Shown here piece by piece: positions 62,464-64,000 of a DNA stretch of 64,000 bases; position 1 is the first letter of the stretch, and every line of letters begins with the position of its first letter. Both the position numbers and the translations under genes were made by a program. Below the pieces are notes generated by a model. The model made no database searches. It saw only the letters and a program-made list of their open reading frames with translations, and was not told where the DNA came from. The stretch lies in contig JALJEE010001540.1 of NCBI GenBank assembly GCA_023231475.1, positions 1-64,000 of the forward strand, given 5' to 3'. The stretch comes from Seison nebaliae. Lineage: Eukaryota > Rotifera > Pararotatoria > Seisonacea > Seisonidae.

Positions 62464-64000
62464 CTACAGATAAAAGCTTTCGATGCCATAGTCGTATTTG
62501 ATAATATTGAAAGATAGATATGAAAACGATATTAATAGAAAAGGAAGAAGTAAAAGCAACCCAAAATTATTGTACTTCTCATCTTCACTTCTACACAGTC
62601 ATGTGCATTGATGTATGGTGTGCACATCTTGTATGGTATGGTTGGTCCGTCAATAGAAGGTGCGGGAATGTATATGCACTCTAACTATATTACTTGCCAG
62701 GGATATCAACATCATTTTGTTATTTTAGTATTTTCCAATTCCATCGCACTATATCGACACCATATCTGTATGATATGCTAAGGAAATAGTAGAAGTAATT
62801 TTAATTATATTTATTTTCTTCCTTTTCCTTTCTTTTACCTTCTTCACATTATTCCTTCCATCTTTCTTCAGTTATTCTCGAAGTTATTGATAAAAACGAT
62901 GTTATTCACTTCATTCTTAATTCATATTTATTCCACATTCTTAATAGTATTGAATCAATACATTTTTCCTTCCTCTTCATTTCCACCGCTAATTTACATC
63001 TAGCACAACAACTAATTCTATTCCGGGGCTAAGTCGGTCGACTACAGGAAATTGGTTGAATTAGACCTCATCCAAAATGAAAAAATATTCGTTAGATCGT
63101 TAAACGGATTCACCTGCAGTTAATTCAACTAACTGGATATTAGAAAATCATTTAAAGGAACGGCTCCTTGCACCATAATTTCTCGTTTAATTATTCCCCT
63201 AATGTCTTATTCATTTCAACACATATTATTATCATTATTATTAATAGTATGATGATAAATTTCGAACAGGTTCAATGTATCTCAATTCTTTCCTTTTATC
63301 GACTGTAAATTTTCCCAAACATTTTTTTGGACAATATTCTTCTGACTGAACACAACTCTGACTATCCTTCTCCATTTTGAAATGACTTATATACATGTAT
63401 AACAATATGTATACTTCACAAGGAAATACGTATATTTAACCTCTCCTCAATGAGTATTTATTTAATCGTCTATGTACATACGTACGATATCTCTTACGTA
63501 CGATGCTCTCCCTGTGGAGAGAAAAAATTAAAAAGAAAAAAAATTAAATTTTTTTATTTTAATGTTTTTCTTAACGATTATAGTAATGTTGATATTGTTA
63601 TTCATATTATTGTTATGATTGGTGTGATACAAAAAACATTAAAAGAGAAACCTTAATCATAAGAAAAATAAAAGAATGAAGGAAAGTTGACGAAAGGTGT
63701 TTCCTCCTTAGATTGACGATTAATTAGATTCATGCATTTTTCACTTTACTTCATTAAAATTTTAATTAATTCTCCTAATTCCATTTCTGTCCCCTCTCAC
63801 TCTCTCTTCTTTTCCTCCTATTTCACATCCACGTATCATGATAAACGATAACCGTTTAACGATTATCTCGATTATGCCTCTATCATCTCCCATAGTCTTA
63901 AGAATGGATTTGCTGATGAAATAAAGAAATGATCAAGATCGTACATATCTTCTAGGTAATTCTTCCATGTCCAATCATTGGAATTATCTCATTTATTATA
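62464..64000. other. Right-hand end, nothing recognised
   Basis: AT-rich sequence with several short frames but no homology, RNA gene or mobile-element signature that I can support. It may contain introns of a gene that continues past the window. Confidence 0.4.

Noticed and set aside
1-64000. tRNA genes
   Set aside because: No stretch with a convincing A box and a GGTTCGANNCC-type B box was found by eye; a tRNAscan run would be decisive.

Overview
The window is nuclear DNA of an invertebrate animal with an AT-rich, compact genome. The animal assignment rests on a nuclear receptor, two Cys-loop receptor subunits, a CRTAP/prolyl-3-hydroxylase-family ER protein, intraflagellar-transport dynein and the centriole protein SAS-4 occurring together. 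Most recognisable introns are tiny (about 40-60 bp), and several very long genes are carried on one exon. The lineage cannot be settled by eye. A small-genome ecdysozoan (nematode or mite) is plausible, but this is inference.

Layout, left to right: a 13.9-kb single-exon Furry (fry/SAX-2) gene on the minus strand (1095-14954). Two tandem plus-strand genes for secreted kinase-like proteins, called A and B here (16070-17770, 18341-20430). A minus-strand nuclear receptor with two zinc-finger DNA-binding domains (21626-24505), then a 3-kb gene-poor gap. SAS-4/CENPJ (plus, 27663-30335), converging on STRAP (minus, 30594-31786). Two more tandem genes of the kinase-like family on the minus strand, C and D (31966-33604, 34509-36181). 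The cytoplasmic dynein-2 heavy chain DYNC2H1 (plus, 37213-52978, nine exons). A Cys-loop channel subunit on the minus strand wholly inside the second dynein intron (47746-49455), and a paralogous subunit converging on the dynein 3' end (53092-55296). A CRTAP-like gene (plus, 56994-59381), then an unrecognised three-exon gene model (59449-60931). The last 3 kb hold little that can be supported.

The most unusual content is the four-gene kinase-like family. All four products start with a hydrophobic leader, have a glycine loop G-x-G-x-Q-G, and have an APH/choline-kinase-style catalytic segment (H-[GA]-D-x-H-x-x-N, then I-D-x-G). I do not recognise the family. The pairs A/B and C/D are on opposite strands and very divergent, yet share intron positions exactly: phase 0 just before the glycine loop and phase 1 just after the putative ATP-anchoring lysine. 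This supports a single ancestral gene followed by duplication. Spliced models were built by hand from frame, homology between copies and GT-AG signals; every model closes in frame.

Functionally the other genes are conserved cell-biology genes (Furry-NDR kinase morphogenesis, centriole assembly, ciliary retrograde transport, SMN/TGF-beta-associated WD40 protein, procollagen modification) plus neuronal or sensory receptors. Nothing suggests operon-like co-regulation. Convergent neighbours do share very short 3' intervals, one holding a near-palindromic two-strand poly(A) signal.
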